Source: an uncultured Saprospiraceae bacterium
GTDB lineage: Bacteria > Bacteroidota > Bacteroidia > Chitinophagales > Saprospiraceae
DNA: 8,636 nucleotides
NCBI GenBank assembly: GCA_937921525.1
Contig: CAKZUM010000135.1
Coordinates: 1 to 8,636 of the forward strand
Direction of reading: 5' to 3'
The first letter of the stretch is position 1. Each line of letters starts with the position of its first letter. The notes beneath the pieces were generated by a model, which saw nothing but the letters and a program-made list of their open reading frames with translations, was not told the origin of the DNA and did no database searches. This document shows positions 1 through 5,535 of this stretch, piece by piece. The position numbers and the translations under genes were made by a program.

Positions 1-96
1 GGTATTATTCAAAAACCAGTTTCCACCAAATACTAATGCTCCTACAATGAGCATTGTGATTAATAATTTAGAAAAGGTCGTAAGTCTTTTTGCCAT
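1..96 (-). CDS. membrane-anchored protein, N-terminus only (cut by window edge)
   Basis: Thirty-two codons can be read from an ATG at 96 to the window edge. The peptide starts MAKRLTTFSKLL and continues into one hydrophobic stretch at about residues 10-28. Basic residues precede this stretch and there is no lipobox or clear signal-peptidase site, so it is either an uncleaved N-terminal membrane anchor or a signal sequence. The gene lies on the same strand as, and 181 bp downstream of, the PspA-like gene, so it may be the third gene of that operon. The functional domain is outside the window and the product cannot be named. A substrate-binding or OmpA-type periplasmic protein tethered by its N-terminus is one possibility, but this is a guess. 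Confidence 0.6.
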   Translation of the reverse strand, partial: MAKRLTTFSKLLITMLIVGALVFGGNWFLNNT

Positions 97-204
97 GTTG
101 TGTTAATATTAAATAAGTAAGTTGTTTTTTTAGAAGTCAGATGCCGAACATCCAGTAAGTCAAAAGCTAGCATGGTTAATATCATACGTTTGAGAGCAAA
201 GCGT

Positions 205-261
205 TCTGACACCCGCCCGGCAATCGGGCTGGTCTGACAGTTTCGGAGAAACGATCTGACA
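205..261. repeat. three TCTGACA boxes separated by two hairpins
   Basis: The heptamer TCTGACA occurs at 205-211, 233-239 and 255-261. Between copies 1 and 2 lies a GC-rich hairpin, GCCCG (215-219) with CGGGC (225-229) and a 5-nt loop. Between copies 2 and 3 lies GTTTC (240-244) with GAAAC (248-252) and a 3-nt loop. The block sits in the gap downstream of the PspA-like gene and is richer in GC than its surroundings. No T-tract follows on either strand, so it is not a standard intrinsic terminator. Its role is unknown. It could be an mRNA processing or stabilising structure, a protein-binding array, or a REP-like element. Confidence 0.55.
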
Positions 262-277
262 TCTATATAGACGGTAG

Positions 278-1291
278 CTATTCGAAGAAAGTATCATATT
301 GATTTCTATGTCCTTCCACTCTCACAGGTGTTTTGACAGGAACATTCAAATCCAATACTTCTTCATCATTATTGGCTGCTACTATTATATCGTCTTTTTC
401 TTCTCCTAATAATAGAGATGCGCCCTCTTTTTCCCATTTTTCAAGCATTTTCATGCCTTGCTCCTCAAATACACCATTTTGTAAGTCTACAGAGTTCATA
501 AATTCAGAAGACATATCCATGAAACGCTCCATTTCTCCCACTTTCTTACTTACATCATCCGCAACTGCCTCAAGAGCCATATCAAACATATATCTGGCAT
601 CTTTATCTCCTTTAATGACACTCATGGCAGATTTCATCGCAGAATGACTGGCGTGTATTGCTTTTCGCTCTTGGTCCTTGATCATCACCTGATCTTTGAC
701 ATCCTCCAATAATATTTCGGAGTTCTCATACATTTTGGTAAGTACTCTATATAGTACTTCCATTTTTTTGTATAAGGCTTCCAATTTAGCGTTGGATTCT
801 TTTAAACGACCTGCTTTTCTAGTTTTTAAGATGACCTCTGCTTGCTTTCCCGCTGTTTTAGCTCTACCAGCGAGGCTAATATTTTCTTGAATCTGGCGTC
901 TATTATTGACGATCAATTCTTTCAACTTATGCATTTGACCCCGCAATTTGCCAATCTGCTTATTCATTTGGCGCAAATTATTCTTCAAGTCATCTACATA
1001 AGACTTTAATATTCCAATCGGGTCTATTTGTACAAACAGACCAGTTATTGCACGCATGGCACTTTTATACATGTAGCTCACTAGTGTCCGAGTTTTCGAA
1101 TCTAATGCTATAAAAATAACGGCAGCCAAAGCCATAAGGGTTCCAGCAAGATATACCGTACTGGACAATATAGCTGCTAAAGGAAGCATTGATAACAAAT
1201 ATCCACCACCTAGTATTAGGGCACCGAGGAAAACTGCTCCTGTGACGCCTTCCGGCCGTTGCCAAAATGATTTAGGTTTAAACTCTCCCAT
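278..1291 (-). CDS. PspA/ESCRT-III-like coiled-coil protein with two N-terminal membrane segments
   Basis: This 337-aa protein has a charged N-terminus and two adjacent hydrophobic segments (about residues 16-38 and 40-64). A long, almost uninterrupted helical region follows (about 88-290), and the tail is acidic (297-337, containing NNDEEVLDLNVP). The helical part has the layout of PspA/IM30/Vipp1. A DP pair (90-91) opens the first long helix, an Ala/Lys-rich stretch covers 141-160 (RAKTAGKQAEVILKTRKAG), and the segment DMALEAVADDVSKKVGEMERFMD (237-259, read as two adjoining parts) resembles the last conserved helices. PspA-family proteins polymerise on membranes and maintain the inner membrane under stress. 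Classical members are peripheral proteins of about 220-230 aa, so the fused membrane hairpin is unusual. The gene lies 155 bp downstream of a coiled-coil gene on the same strand. The PspA relationship rests on reading the sequence and has not been tested by profile search. The alternative is a generic coiled-coil membrane protein. Confidence 0.65.
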   Translation of the reverse strand: MGEFKPKSFWQRPEGVTGAVFLGALILGGGYLLSMLPLAAILSSTVYLAGTLMALAAVIFIALDSKTRTLVSYMYKSAMRAITGLFVQIDPIGILKSYVDDLKNNLRQMNKQIGKLRGQMHKLKELIVNNRRQIQENISLAGRAKTAGKQAEVILKTRKAGRLKESNAKLEALYKKMEVLYRVLTKMYENSEILLEDVKDQVMIKDQERKAIHASHSAMKSAMSVIKGDKDARYMFDMALEAVADDVSKKVGEMERFMDMSSEFMNSVDLQNGVFEEQGMKMLEKWEKEGASLLLGEEKDDIIVAANNDEEVLDLNVPVKTPVRVEGHRNQYDTFFE

Positions 1292-1342
1292 TTTTAAATA
1301 ATATTATTAAGGTTACTGTTTACGAAATAGAGCAGAGAGTAG

Positions 1343-1442
1343 AGAAGCGAGAGTAGAGATATATTTCGCTAACGAATAATAGGATTTCGTTGGCTTGATT
1401 AACGTAATAGGTCTCTGATCTCTGTTCTCTGCTCTCGCTTCT
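1343..1442. repeat. nested imperfect inverted repeat with purine/pyrimidine arms
   Basis: The arms 1343-1359 (AGAAGCGAGAGTAGAGA) and 1426-1442 are complementary at 16 of 17 positions. Inside them, GCTAACGAA (1368-1376) pairs with TTCGTTGGC (1386-1394) at 8 of 9 positions around a 9-nt loop. Further GAGA/CTCT tracts lie just outside and inside the arms (1329-1342 and 1411-1425), so one strand is almost purely purine and then purely pyrimidine. It fills most of the 155-bp gap between the coiled-coil gene and the PspA-like gene. A transcript of the operon would fold here, which could attenuate or stabilise the distal message. A dispersed intergenic repeat is also possible. Confidence 0.55.
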
Positions 1443-1446
1443 AAAC

Positions 1447-2130
1447 TTACTTCAAATACTTTTTCATATTATCAATATCCTTCTGGATATGCGCTACTAA
1501 AGAATTGAAAGAGGCGACAAAGTTATTCTTGGTTGTTTCTACCTTGACTACTGCTCCTGAAATTTCCTCTTTTATGGTAGCTAATGTTTTTTGGTCTGCT
1601 TCGATCTCTTTTGTCAACCGCTGAATTTGCTCTGCTTTGGCTTTGATCCCTTTCTCTAGATCTGCCATCTGCTGTTCTCTACCGCCAATTTGCTTAGATC
1701 TTTGAGCAGCTAATGCTTGTCCAAACTTTTGGTCTTCTTGTTGTAGTATCGCTACGTAATGGTCAGCAGTCTTTACAAGATGCTCTGGCGTTACCTTCAT
1801 TGTTTTAGCCATAGCGAAAGCAGACTGGTATCTGGTCTTTTCATCCATCGGCATATTCTCCAAGTTCTTTAAAGCTTGTTTGAACTCTAGATAATCGAAG
1901 CCATCTAAATTATTCTTATCCATTGCTGCGAGCAAAATGGACATAAATTTATCTGTTACTTGTCCAGCCGCTCCTGCTGATTCTGTGGTATTTGCCGTTT
2001 TTTTAGAGGAACTTTTAGTAGAGGAAGCTGTTTTCTCTGAGGTACTTTTAGTTTTTTGAGTCTTTGTAGTCTTAGAAGTGGTATCGTCTTCTATTACAAA
2101 CCATGATTTTAACCGATCTCCTAAGCCCAT
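1447..2130 (-). CDS. soluble coiled-coil protein of unknown family, partner of PspA-like gene
   Basis: This 227-aa protein has no signal peptide or membrane segment and has three parts. Residues 1-14 are a short amphipathic start (MGLGDRLKSWFVIE). Residues 15-58 form a low-complexity Ser/Thr/Lys linker. Residues 58-130 appear to be a small helical domain with GFDYLEFKQAL (77-87) and RYQSAFAMAKTMKVTPE (100-116). Residues 145-225 form a heptad-like coiled coil ending KDIDNMKKYLK. I do not recognise a named family. It is the first gene of the minus-strand unit, 155 bp upstream of the PspA-like gene, so a cytoplasmic adaptor or regulator acting with that membrane protein is a reasonable inference. 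The ATG at 2130 is well placed, with about 100 nt of structured leader upstream. Confidence 0.75.
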   Translation of the reverse strand: MGLGDRLKSWFVIEDDTTSKTTKTQKTKSTSEKTASSTKSSSKKTANTTESAGAAGQVTDKFMSILLAAMDKNNLDGFDYLEFKQALKNLENMPMDEKTRYQSAFAMAKTMKVTPEHLVKTADHYVAILQQEDQKFGQALAAQRSKQIGGREQQMADLEKGIKAKAEQIQRLTKEIEADQKTLATIKEEISGAVVKVETTKNNFVASFNSLVAHIQKDIDNMKKYLK

Positions 2131-2179
2131 TATACTTAAATTTCTTACGATGTTATTAAATAGGTGAAAGTTTAATTTT

Positions 2180-2240
2180 GAAGTTGTTTAAACAACTTCT
2201 TTTTGTTGTTTGAGCTTTTGCAAACCTTAAACAACAAAAA
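2180..2240. repeat. double palindrome in the leader of the PspA-like operon
   Basis: GAAGTTGTTTAAACAACTTC (2180-2199) is a perfect 20-bp palindrome. Immediately next to it, 2200-2214 and 2226-2240 form a second inverted repeat (tttttgttgtttgag with cttaaacaacaaaaa, 14 of 15) around an 11-nt loop. Both share the core GTTGTTT/AAACAAC, giving four copies within 61 bp. They lie 50-110 bp upstream of the ATG of the first minus-strand gene. As DNA they could be tandem operators for a dimeric regulator. As RNA they would form two consecutive hairpins at the start of the leader. Confidence 0.65.
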
Positions 2241-2242
2241 TA
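2235..2242 (-). promoter_or_regulatory. possible -7 box (TATTTTTG) for the PspA-like operon
   Basis: On the minus strand 2242-2235 reads TATTTTTG, which fits the Bacteroidota -7 consensus TAnnTTTG. No TTG -33 box was found at the expected 17-23 nt spacing. It overlaps the distal arm of the second palindrome (2226-2240), so a protein bound to that repeat would compete with RNA polymerase. The motif is short and the region AT-rich, so a chance match is quite possible. Confidence 0.3.
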
Positions 2243-2394
2243 ATCTACAAAGTAAGAAAAATTCAGATAATTCTACAACATGGATGTTACAAAGAAAGGT
2301 AGTTGTACTTATATTTTAATTATTATGAAGAATTATGGATGTAATATTGTTGTCAAATAAAGCAAAAGGCATACTTTACAAGCCCTATTAGGTA

Positions 2395-2402
2395 TATTTT
2401 TG
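2395..2402 (+). promoter_or_regulatory. possible -7 box (TATTTTTG) for the lipoprotein-SCO-cytochrome operon
   Basis: TATTTTTG matches TAnnTTTG 49 nt before the ATG at 2452. That would place transcription start near 2408 with a leader of about 44 nt. No TTG box lies at the usual distance upstream. The remainder of the 2131-2451 gap is AT-rich and shows no coding potential beyond a 26-codon chance frame. Confidence 0.3.
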
Positions 2403-2451
2403 ACATTCAAAATAAATAATCAATTTGAACCTATTTTAATTATATTCAGAT

Positions 2452-2883
2452 ATGAAAAATATTTTTATTCTGTTTCTTACTACTTTATTAATCTCCGCTT
2501 GTGGAGCAGGGGAGCGAGGAACTTCAGAGCAGCAGCTAGAAGGCGAAAAATGGGATGCTGTAATGGCAAACCATGATGTAGTGATGCCTATGATGGGTAC
2601 GACCCATAAAGTTCGCAAAGCTTTAAAAGCTTATCAGAGCAGTAAAGGCACTTTGGAGGAAACAGAGATTGCCTCTATTACAAAAATGATTGCTGATTTA
2701 GACAAGGCCGATGAAAGTATGATGGATTGGATGCAAAATTATCAAAAATTGGGCAAGCTGCAGTCTTCTAAATCTCATACGGAAATTATGAAATATCTTG
2801 AAGGAGAAGAAGTTAGAATTAATAAGGTCAAAGAGTTGATGGACTCAAGTATTGCTGCTGGGCAAGCTTTTTTGAAGAAATAA
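2452..2883 (+). CDS. small Met/His-containing lipoprotein upstream of SCO
   Basis: The product is a 143-aa precursor with a lipoprotein signal peptide ending LLISAC (Cys17), giving a mature protein of about 127 residues. The mature part is helical and carries two conspicuous Met clusters: H41-D-V-V-M45-P-M-M48 and M90-M-D-W93-M94, plus His52. Small Bacteroidota lipoproteins with HDxVMPxM and MMxWM signatures are, to my memory, sometimes labelled 'viral A-type inclusion protein', a name with no functional meaning. Exposed Met and His side chains are typical Cu(I) ligands in envelope proteins. With a SCO gene 19 nt downstream, a role in copper binding or delivery is a plausible inference but unproven. 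It is the first gene of a three-gene plus-strand unit. Confidence 0.8.
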   Translation: MKNIFILFLTTLLISACGAGERGTSEQQLEGEKWDAVMANHDVVMPMMGTTHKVRKALKAYQSSKGTLEETEIASITKMIADLDKADESMMDWMQNYQKLGKLQSSKSHTEIMKYLEGEEVRINKVKELMDSSIAAGQAFLKK

Positions 2884-2902
2884 TAATTAAAATTACACTT
2901 GT

Positions 2903-3526
2903 ATGAAAAACATATTCTACCTCATTCCAGTTCTATTGCTTTTATTTGCATGCAAAGAGGAAGTAAAGGAAGAATTACCCATATTAGGAAATACCTATGA
3001 AGAAGCTGGGAAAAAAATCTACCATGAAATCAGAGATTTCTCTTTTGTCAATCAGGATAGTATGACAATAACGAATGAGGTATTTGCAGGCAAGGCTTAT
3101 GTGTCCGATCATTTCTTTATTTCCTGCCCTACCATCTGTCCTAAGCTAACTAAATCTATGCTACGGATTCATGATAAGTTTAAATCAGATGATCGGTTGT
3201 TATTACTTTCTCACTCCATTGATACAAAGTATGACACCATTCCAAGGTTGAAAAAATATGCCAATGATTTGGGGGTTAGTTCTGACAAGTGGCATTTCGT
3301 AACAGGTGATAAAGAACAAATTTTAGATATTGCCGAAGATTATTTTAATGTGGCTTTAGAAGATGCGGATGCGCCAGGGGGGTACAATCATAGTGGAAGA
3401 CTTGTTTTGGTAGACAAAAACAAACACCTCAGAGCATTTTGTGATGGAACGGATGCAGAATCCGTAACTAAGTTTTTAGGGGATATTGAGACCCTTTTAG
3501 CGGAAATGGATCAGGAAAAATTATGA
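2903..3526 (+). CDS. SCO1/SenC family copper chaperone / thioredoxin-fold lipoprotein
   Basis: This 207-aa lipoprotein precursor has a signal peptide ending LLFAC (Cys17). The SCO fingerprint is complete. C75-P-T-I-C79-P supplies the two cysteines, and His163 in YNHSGRLVLVD supplies the third copper ligand. SHSIDTKYDT (103-112) is the usual strand-turn after the active site, and WHFVTGDKEQI (130-140) is typical of the family. Length is normal. SCO proteins insert copper into the CuA centre of cytochrome oxidase or act as envelope thiol reductants. The stop codon overlaps the start of the cytochrome c gene (ATGATGA), which shows tight coupling. The mature N-terminus begins C-K-E-E, resembling the charged lipoprotein-export signal described in some Bacteroidota (see findings). 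Identification is strong; the exact target enzyme is unknown. Confidence 0.93.
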   Translation: MKNIFYLIPVLLLLFACKEEVKEELPILGNTYEEAGKKIYHEIRDFSFVNQDSMTITNEVFAGKAYVSDHFFISCPTICPKLTKSMLRIHDKFKSDDRLLLLSHSIDTKYDTIPRLKKYANDLGVSSDKWHFVTGDKEQILDIAEDYFNVALEDADAPGGYNHSGRLVLVDKNKHLRAFCDGTDAESVTKFLGDIETLLAEMDQEKL

Positions 3527-3951
3527 TGAATAAAATCAATTTTCTATATCTCGTATTTCTTGTAACAATTGGAATGAGTGCCTATTTATTTCAAGGCTGT
3601 CAGTCCAATCCTTATGTGCATGGACAGATACTCTATGAAAACTTTTGTGCTAATTGCCATATGGAAGATGGTACTGGCTTAATAGGCAATATACCACCAT
3701 TAGCAGGAGCAGATTTTTTAAAAAACTACGCAGATCAATTACCTTGTATTATAAGATATGGAGTCAAGGACACCTTGGTCGTTAATGGACAAACTTATAC
3801 AACTCCTATGGCTGGTATTCCTCAGTTGACGGATATCGAAGTAACCAATGTGATTAATTATATAAATCATGCATGGGGAAATGACAATGGATTTACTCGT
3901 CCAACGGACGTGCAAGTAATTTTGGAAGCATGTAAACAAGAAGAATTGTAA
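3523..3951 (+). CDS. small membrane-anchored class I cytochrome c
   Basis: This protein of 142 aa has one CXXCH haem-attachment site, C42-A-N-C45-H46, followed by DGTG and by IPPLAGADFL, a pattern typical of class I cytochromes. M96 in TTPMAGIP is the likely distal haem ligand, and the final helix (LTDIEVTNVINYINHAWG) fits the fold. The N-terminus has a hydrophobic segment (7-24) and then FQGC26, a weak lipobox, so the protein is either a lipoprotein or signal-anchored. Two consecutive ATGs (3523 and 3526) are possible starts; both overlap the SCO stop codon by 4 or 1 nt, and AGGA lies a few bases upstream. It probably passes electrons to a copper enzyme served by the preceding SCO protein. 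The last 59 bp overlap the convergent DedA gene. Confidence 0.93.
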   Translation: MMNKINFLYLVFLVTIGMSAYLFQGCQSNPYVHGQILYENFCANCHMEDGTGLIGNIPPLAGADFLKNYADQLPCIIRYGVKDTLVVNGQTYTTPMAGIPQLTDIEVTNVINYINHAWGNDNGFTRPTDVQVILEACKQEEL

Positions 3952-4447
3952 TTGCCCCAAAGAATAAGGTTAGCTTATGTTCCTTAAGCCAATCCAAATT
4001 ATTGATTATAAAGTCTGTAGAGAAATATCCAAGCCCTCCATAAAAAGCAACCCACAAAATCCCTCCAAAGGAACTGACTAAGAAGAATTTTTTGAAAGAT
4101 ACATCGCTAATTCCAAACAGGATGATTAGGATCATACGGAATCCTATAAGAAAGCGGTAGCTCAAGAAAAAAATCCAGTTGTTTTTATGAAATGGTGTTA
4201 ATATTTTTCCTAGTCGCTTATTGAGTTCAGGTCGTTGATCGAAGAAGGCTTTGCCTTGTGTTTTGCCTAGAATAAAGAATAACCAATCATGTGTCAGAAT
4301 ACCTAAGTAACCTGCAAAAAGTACGGCAGTATAATCTAAATGACCTGTCTTGGCAAATACCACACCTGTTAGAAATAAGAATTCTCCTTCTAAAATTACG
4401 CCTAGAAATACGGCCACAAGCCCTAAGGATAACAAGTATGCTTCCAT
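3893..4447 (-). CDS. DedA family membrane protein (VTT domain)
   Basis: With the ATG at 4447 the protein has 184 aa and starts MEAYLLSLGLVAVFLG. An in-frame extension to 4486 would begin with TTG and add a polar 13-residue tail, so I prefer the ATG. Family features are the early E20-G-E22 in the first re-entrant hydrophobic segment, THD54WLFFILGKTQG, the amphipathic arm (RPELNKRLGKILTPFHKNN), then SYR98FLIGFR104, the Arg motif needed for DedA transport, and FGGILWVAFYGGLGY. About four or five hydrophobic segments are seen. DedA proteins support lipid scrambling and undecaprenyl-phosphate recycling and are proton-motive-force linked. The gene is convergent with the cytochrome c gene and its last 59 bp overlap it. 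Confidence 0.88.
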   Translation of the reverse strand: MEAYLLSLGLVAVFLGVILEGEFLFLTGVVFAKTGHLDYTAVLFAGYLGILTHDWLFFILGKTQGKAFFDQRPELNKRLGKILTPFHKNNWIFFLSYRFLIGFRMILIILFGISDVSFKKFFLVSSFGGILWVAFYGGLGYFSTDFIINNLDWLKEHKLTLFFGAITILLVYMLPKLLARPLDE

Positions 4448-4545
4448 TTTCGAATTTGAGATTTTGTCTAAGTTTTGAGATTGCAAATATCTTTCATAAG
4501 AACCATTCCATAGGGAAGGTACTTTTTTTGTAGGTCAGATATGTT

Positions 4546-4553
4546 TACTTTTG
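4546..4553 (+). promoter_or_regulatory. possible -7 box (TACTTTTG) for the coiled-coil lipoprotein
   Basis: TACTTTTG matches the Bacteroidota TAnnTTTG box. A TTG preceded by a T-run ends at 4530, giving a 15-nt spacer, slightly shorter than the usual 17-23. Transcription would begin near 4560, leaving a leader of about 65 nt before the ATG at 4625. It lies in the 177-bp gap between the divergent DedA and lipoprotein genes; no other structure was seen there. Confidence 0.4.
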
Positions 4554-4624
4554 GAAACGAATTAAATGAATTTTCCTCACAAAGCCTTTTATATTAAACA
4601 ACTTCATAGCTAACAATTATAATA

Positions 4625-5245
4625 ATGAAAAATTCTCTTTTATTAATAGTCGCAGTATTATTACTTTTTCCAGCCTGCAAGTGGAAAAACACAAAGAATG
4701 CTTTAAAACATGGAGAAAAATTAAAATCCTCCATCGACTCCTTTGAGAAAAACAGACAAAAACTATCCGCTAAACTAGTAACTAGTTTAGAAGATGCACA
4801 AAAAGAATTAACGGCAGAGTCGCCAGATTTACCTAAAGTCTCTAAAGATTTTGAAAAAGAATGGACTTCCATCCAAAGCAGATATAGCGATCTCAAAAGT
4901 GATTTTGAAAGAGTGGGAACGTCTTCTACCGATTTCTTTGCAAAATTAGATGAATTAAGTGGGAGTATTAACAAAGAATCTCTTAGGAATGAGGAGTTGG
5001 CAAAAAACAAAGAACTACGAATCAAATGGGATAAATCTTACCAAGAAGCTTCTGTAAGTATCGATAAAGTAACACAGGTACTGGAAGCAGGGAATGATTT
5101 TCATATGGTGTTAGTAGCTTCAAGTATTCGTCAGAAACTGGAACAAAATGTGGCTGAACTAGATGTAATTGCTGCCCAAGCTAAAGAGTTATTGGGAGAT
5201 TTAGAAGCTTTTACGGTAGCTGGTCGAGAGTTAGTTGAAGGATAA
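4625..5245 (+). CDS. coiled-coil lipoprotein, DUF2959-like
   Basis: This precursor of 206 aa has a lipoprotein signal peptide ending LLFPAC (Cys18). The mature part is highly charged and helical, with predicted coiled-coil character across about 25-200 and no catalytic motif. The segment from about 85 on (W/Y-rich short helix, then VGTSSTDFFAKLDEL, LRNEELAKNKELRIKWDKSY, VTQVLEAGNDFHMVL) recalls the layout of DUF2959 proteins, which are periplasmic lipoproteins of unknown function. That assignment is from memory of the family pattern only. It is a single-gene unit with its own promoter-like box and ends 84 nt before an intrinsic terminator. It is anchored in the envelope; function unknown. Confidence 0.8.
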   Translation: MKNSLLLIVAVLLLFPACKWKNTKNALKHGEKLKSSIDSFEKNRQKLSAKLVTSLEDAQKELTAESPDLPKVSKDFEKEWTSIQSRYSDLKSDFERVGTSSTDFFAKLDELSGSINKESLRNEELAKNKELRIKWDKSYQEASVSIDKVTQVLEAGNDFHMVLVASSIRQKLEQNVAELDVIAAQAKELLGDLEAFTVAGRELVEG

Positions 5246-5328
5246 TAATTATTAAAAAAATACAAATATTAAAACTTGGCACATATATTGAAATATAATA
5301 TGTATTGAGTTTTGGTTAAAAGACTTAG

Positions 5329-5355
5329 GCACTCCGAAAGGGGTGCTTTTTTTTT
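5329..5355 (+). terminator. intrinsic terminator after the coiled-coil lipoprotein
   Basis: GCACTCC (5329-5335), tetraloop GAAA (5336-5339) and GGGGTGC (5340-5346) form a 7-bp stem with one T-G wobble, followed directly by nine Ts (5347-5355). It is 84 nt beyond the stop codon at 5245. An AT-only hairpin (ACATAT 5281-5286 with ATATGT 5298-5303, flanked by AAAACT and AGTTTT) precedes it. Confidence 0.85.
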
Positions 5356-5362
5356 GTCGTTA

Positions 5363-5535
5363 CTAAGCAGTTATTCAAGTTAATTCTGTCGGATACTTTG
5401 GCGATTTTTGAATTTATACTTCCTTAAAAATACTCGGCGTAGCTAAGGCTATGCCTATGCCTCCGTTTTTTAACTCGTCTAAATCCAAAACTCATCCAAA
5501 TTATATCTGAACTATTAATTTGAATAACTACTAAG
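5363..5535. repeat. long imperfect palindrome, copy A
   Basis: Almost the whole stretch is self-complementary. The outer arms 5366-5384 and 5514-5532 match at 17 of 19 positions. The middle arms 5403-5430 and 5466-5493 match at 20 of 28 without gaps. The connecting pieces (5388-5402 and 5494-5507) also align, with TTTGG shared. A GC-rich hairpin (GGCGTAGC around 5436-5443 with GCTATGCC around 5448-5455) forms the centre, next to a duplicated TATGCC. It lies between two convergent genes, and its right end covers the stop codon of the peptidase gene (5531-5533). It resembles a MITE-like or REP-like non-coding element and is related to copy B at 8516-8636. Confidence 0.7.

Noticed and set aside
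333..890. Plus-strand open frames opposite the PspA-like gene
   Set aside because: They are Ser-rich antisense shadows of a well-supported minus-strand coding region.
1885..1920. EF-hand-like stretch in the coiled-coil protein (D71-K-N-N-L-D-G-F-D-Y-L-E82)
   Set aside because: The glycine is one position late, positions 5 and 6 are Leu and Asp, and there is only one such loop. A calcium site is not supported.
2280..2360. 26-codon plus-strand frame starting ATG GAT GTT
   Set aside because: It is short, has no motif and lies in AT-rich promoter DNA between divergent genes, so it is most likely chance.
4448..4486. Longer DedA start at a TTG codon (4486)
   Set aside because: The extra 13 residues are polar and unlike DedA N-termini. 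The internal ATG at 4447 starts directly before the first hydrophobic segment.
5281..5303. AT hairpin ACATAT/ATATGT as a regulatory RNA
   Set aside because: It is short and AT-only beside a clear terminator; nothing suggests a separate RNA.
5403..5493. Integron attC-like site
   Set aside because: The imperfect palindrome is reminiscent in form, but no integrase, cassette array or recognisable core sites are present.
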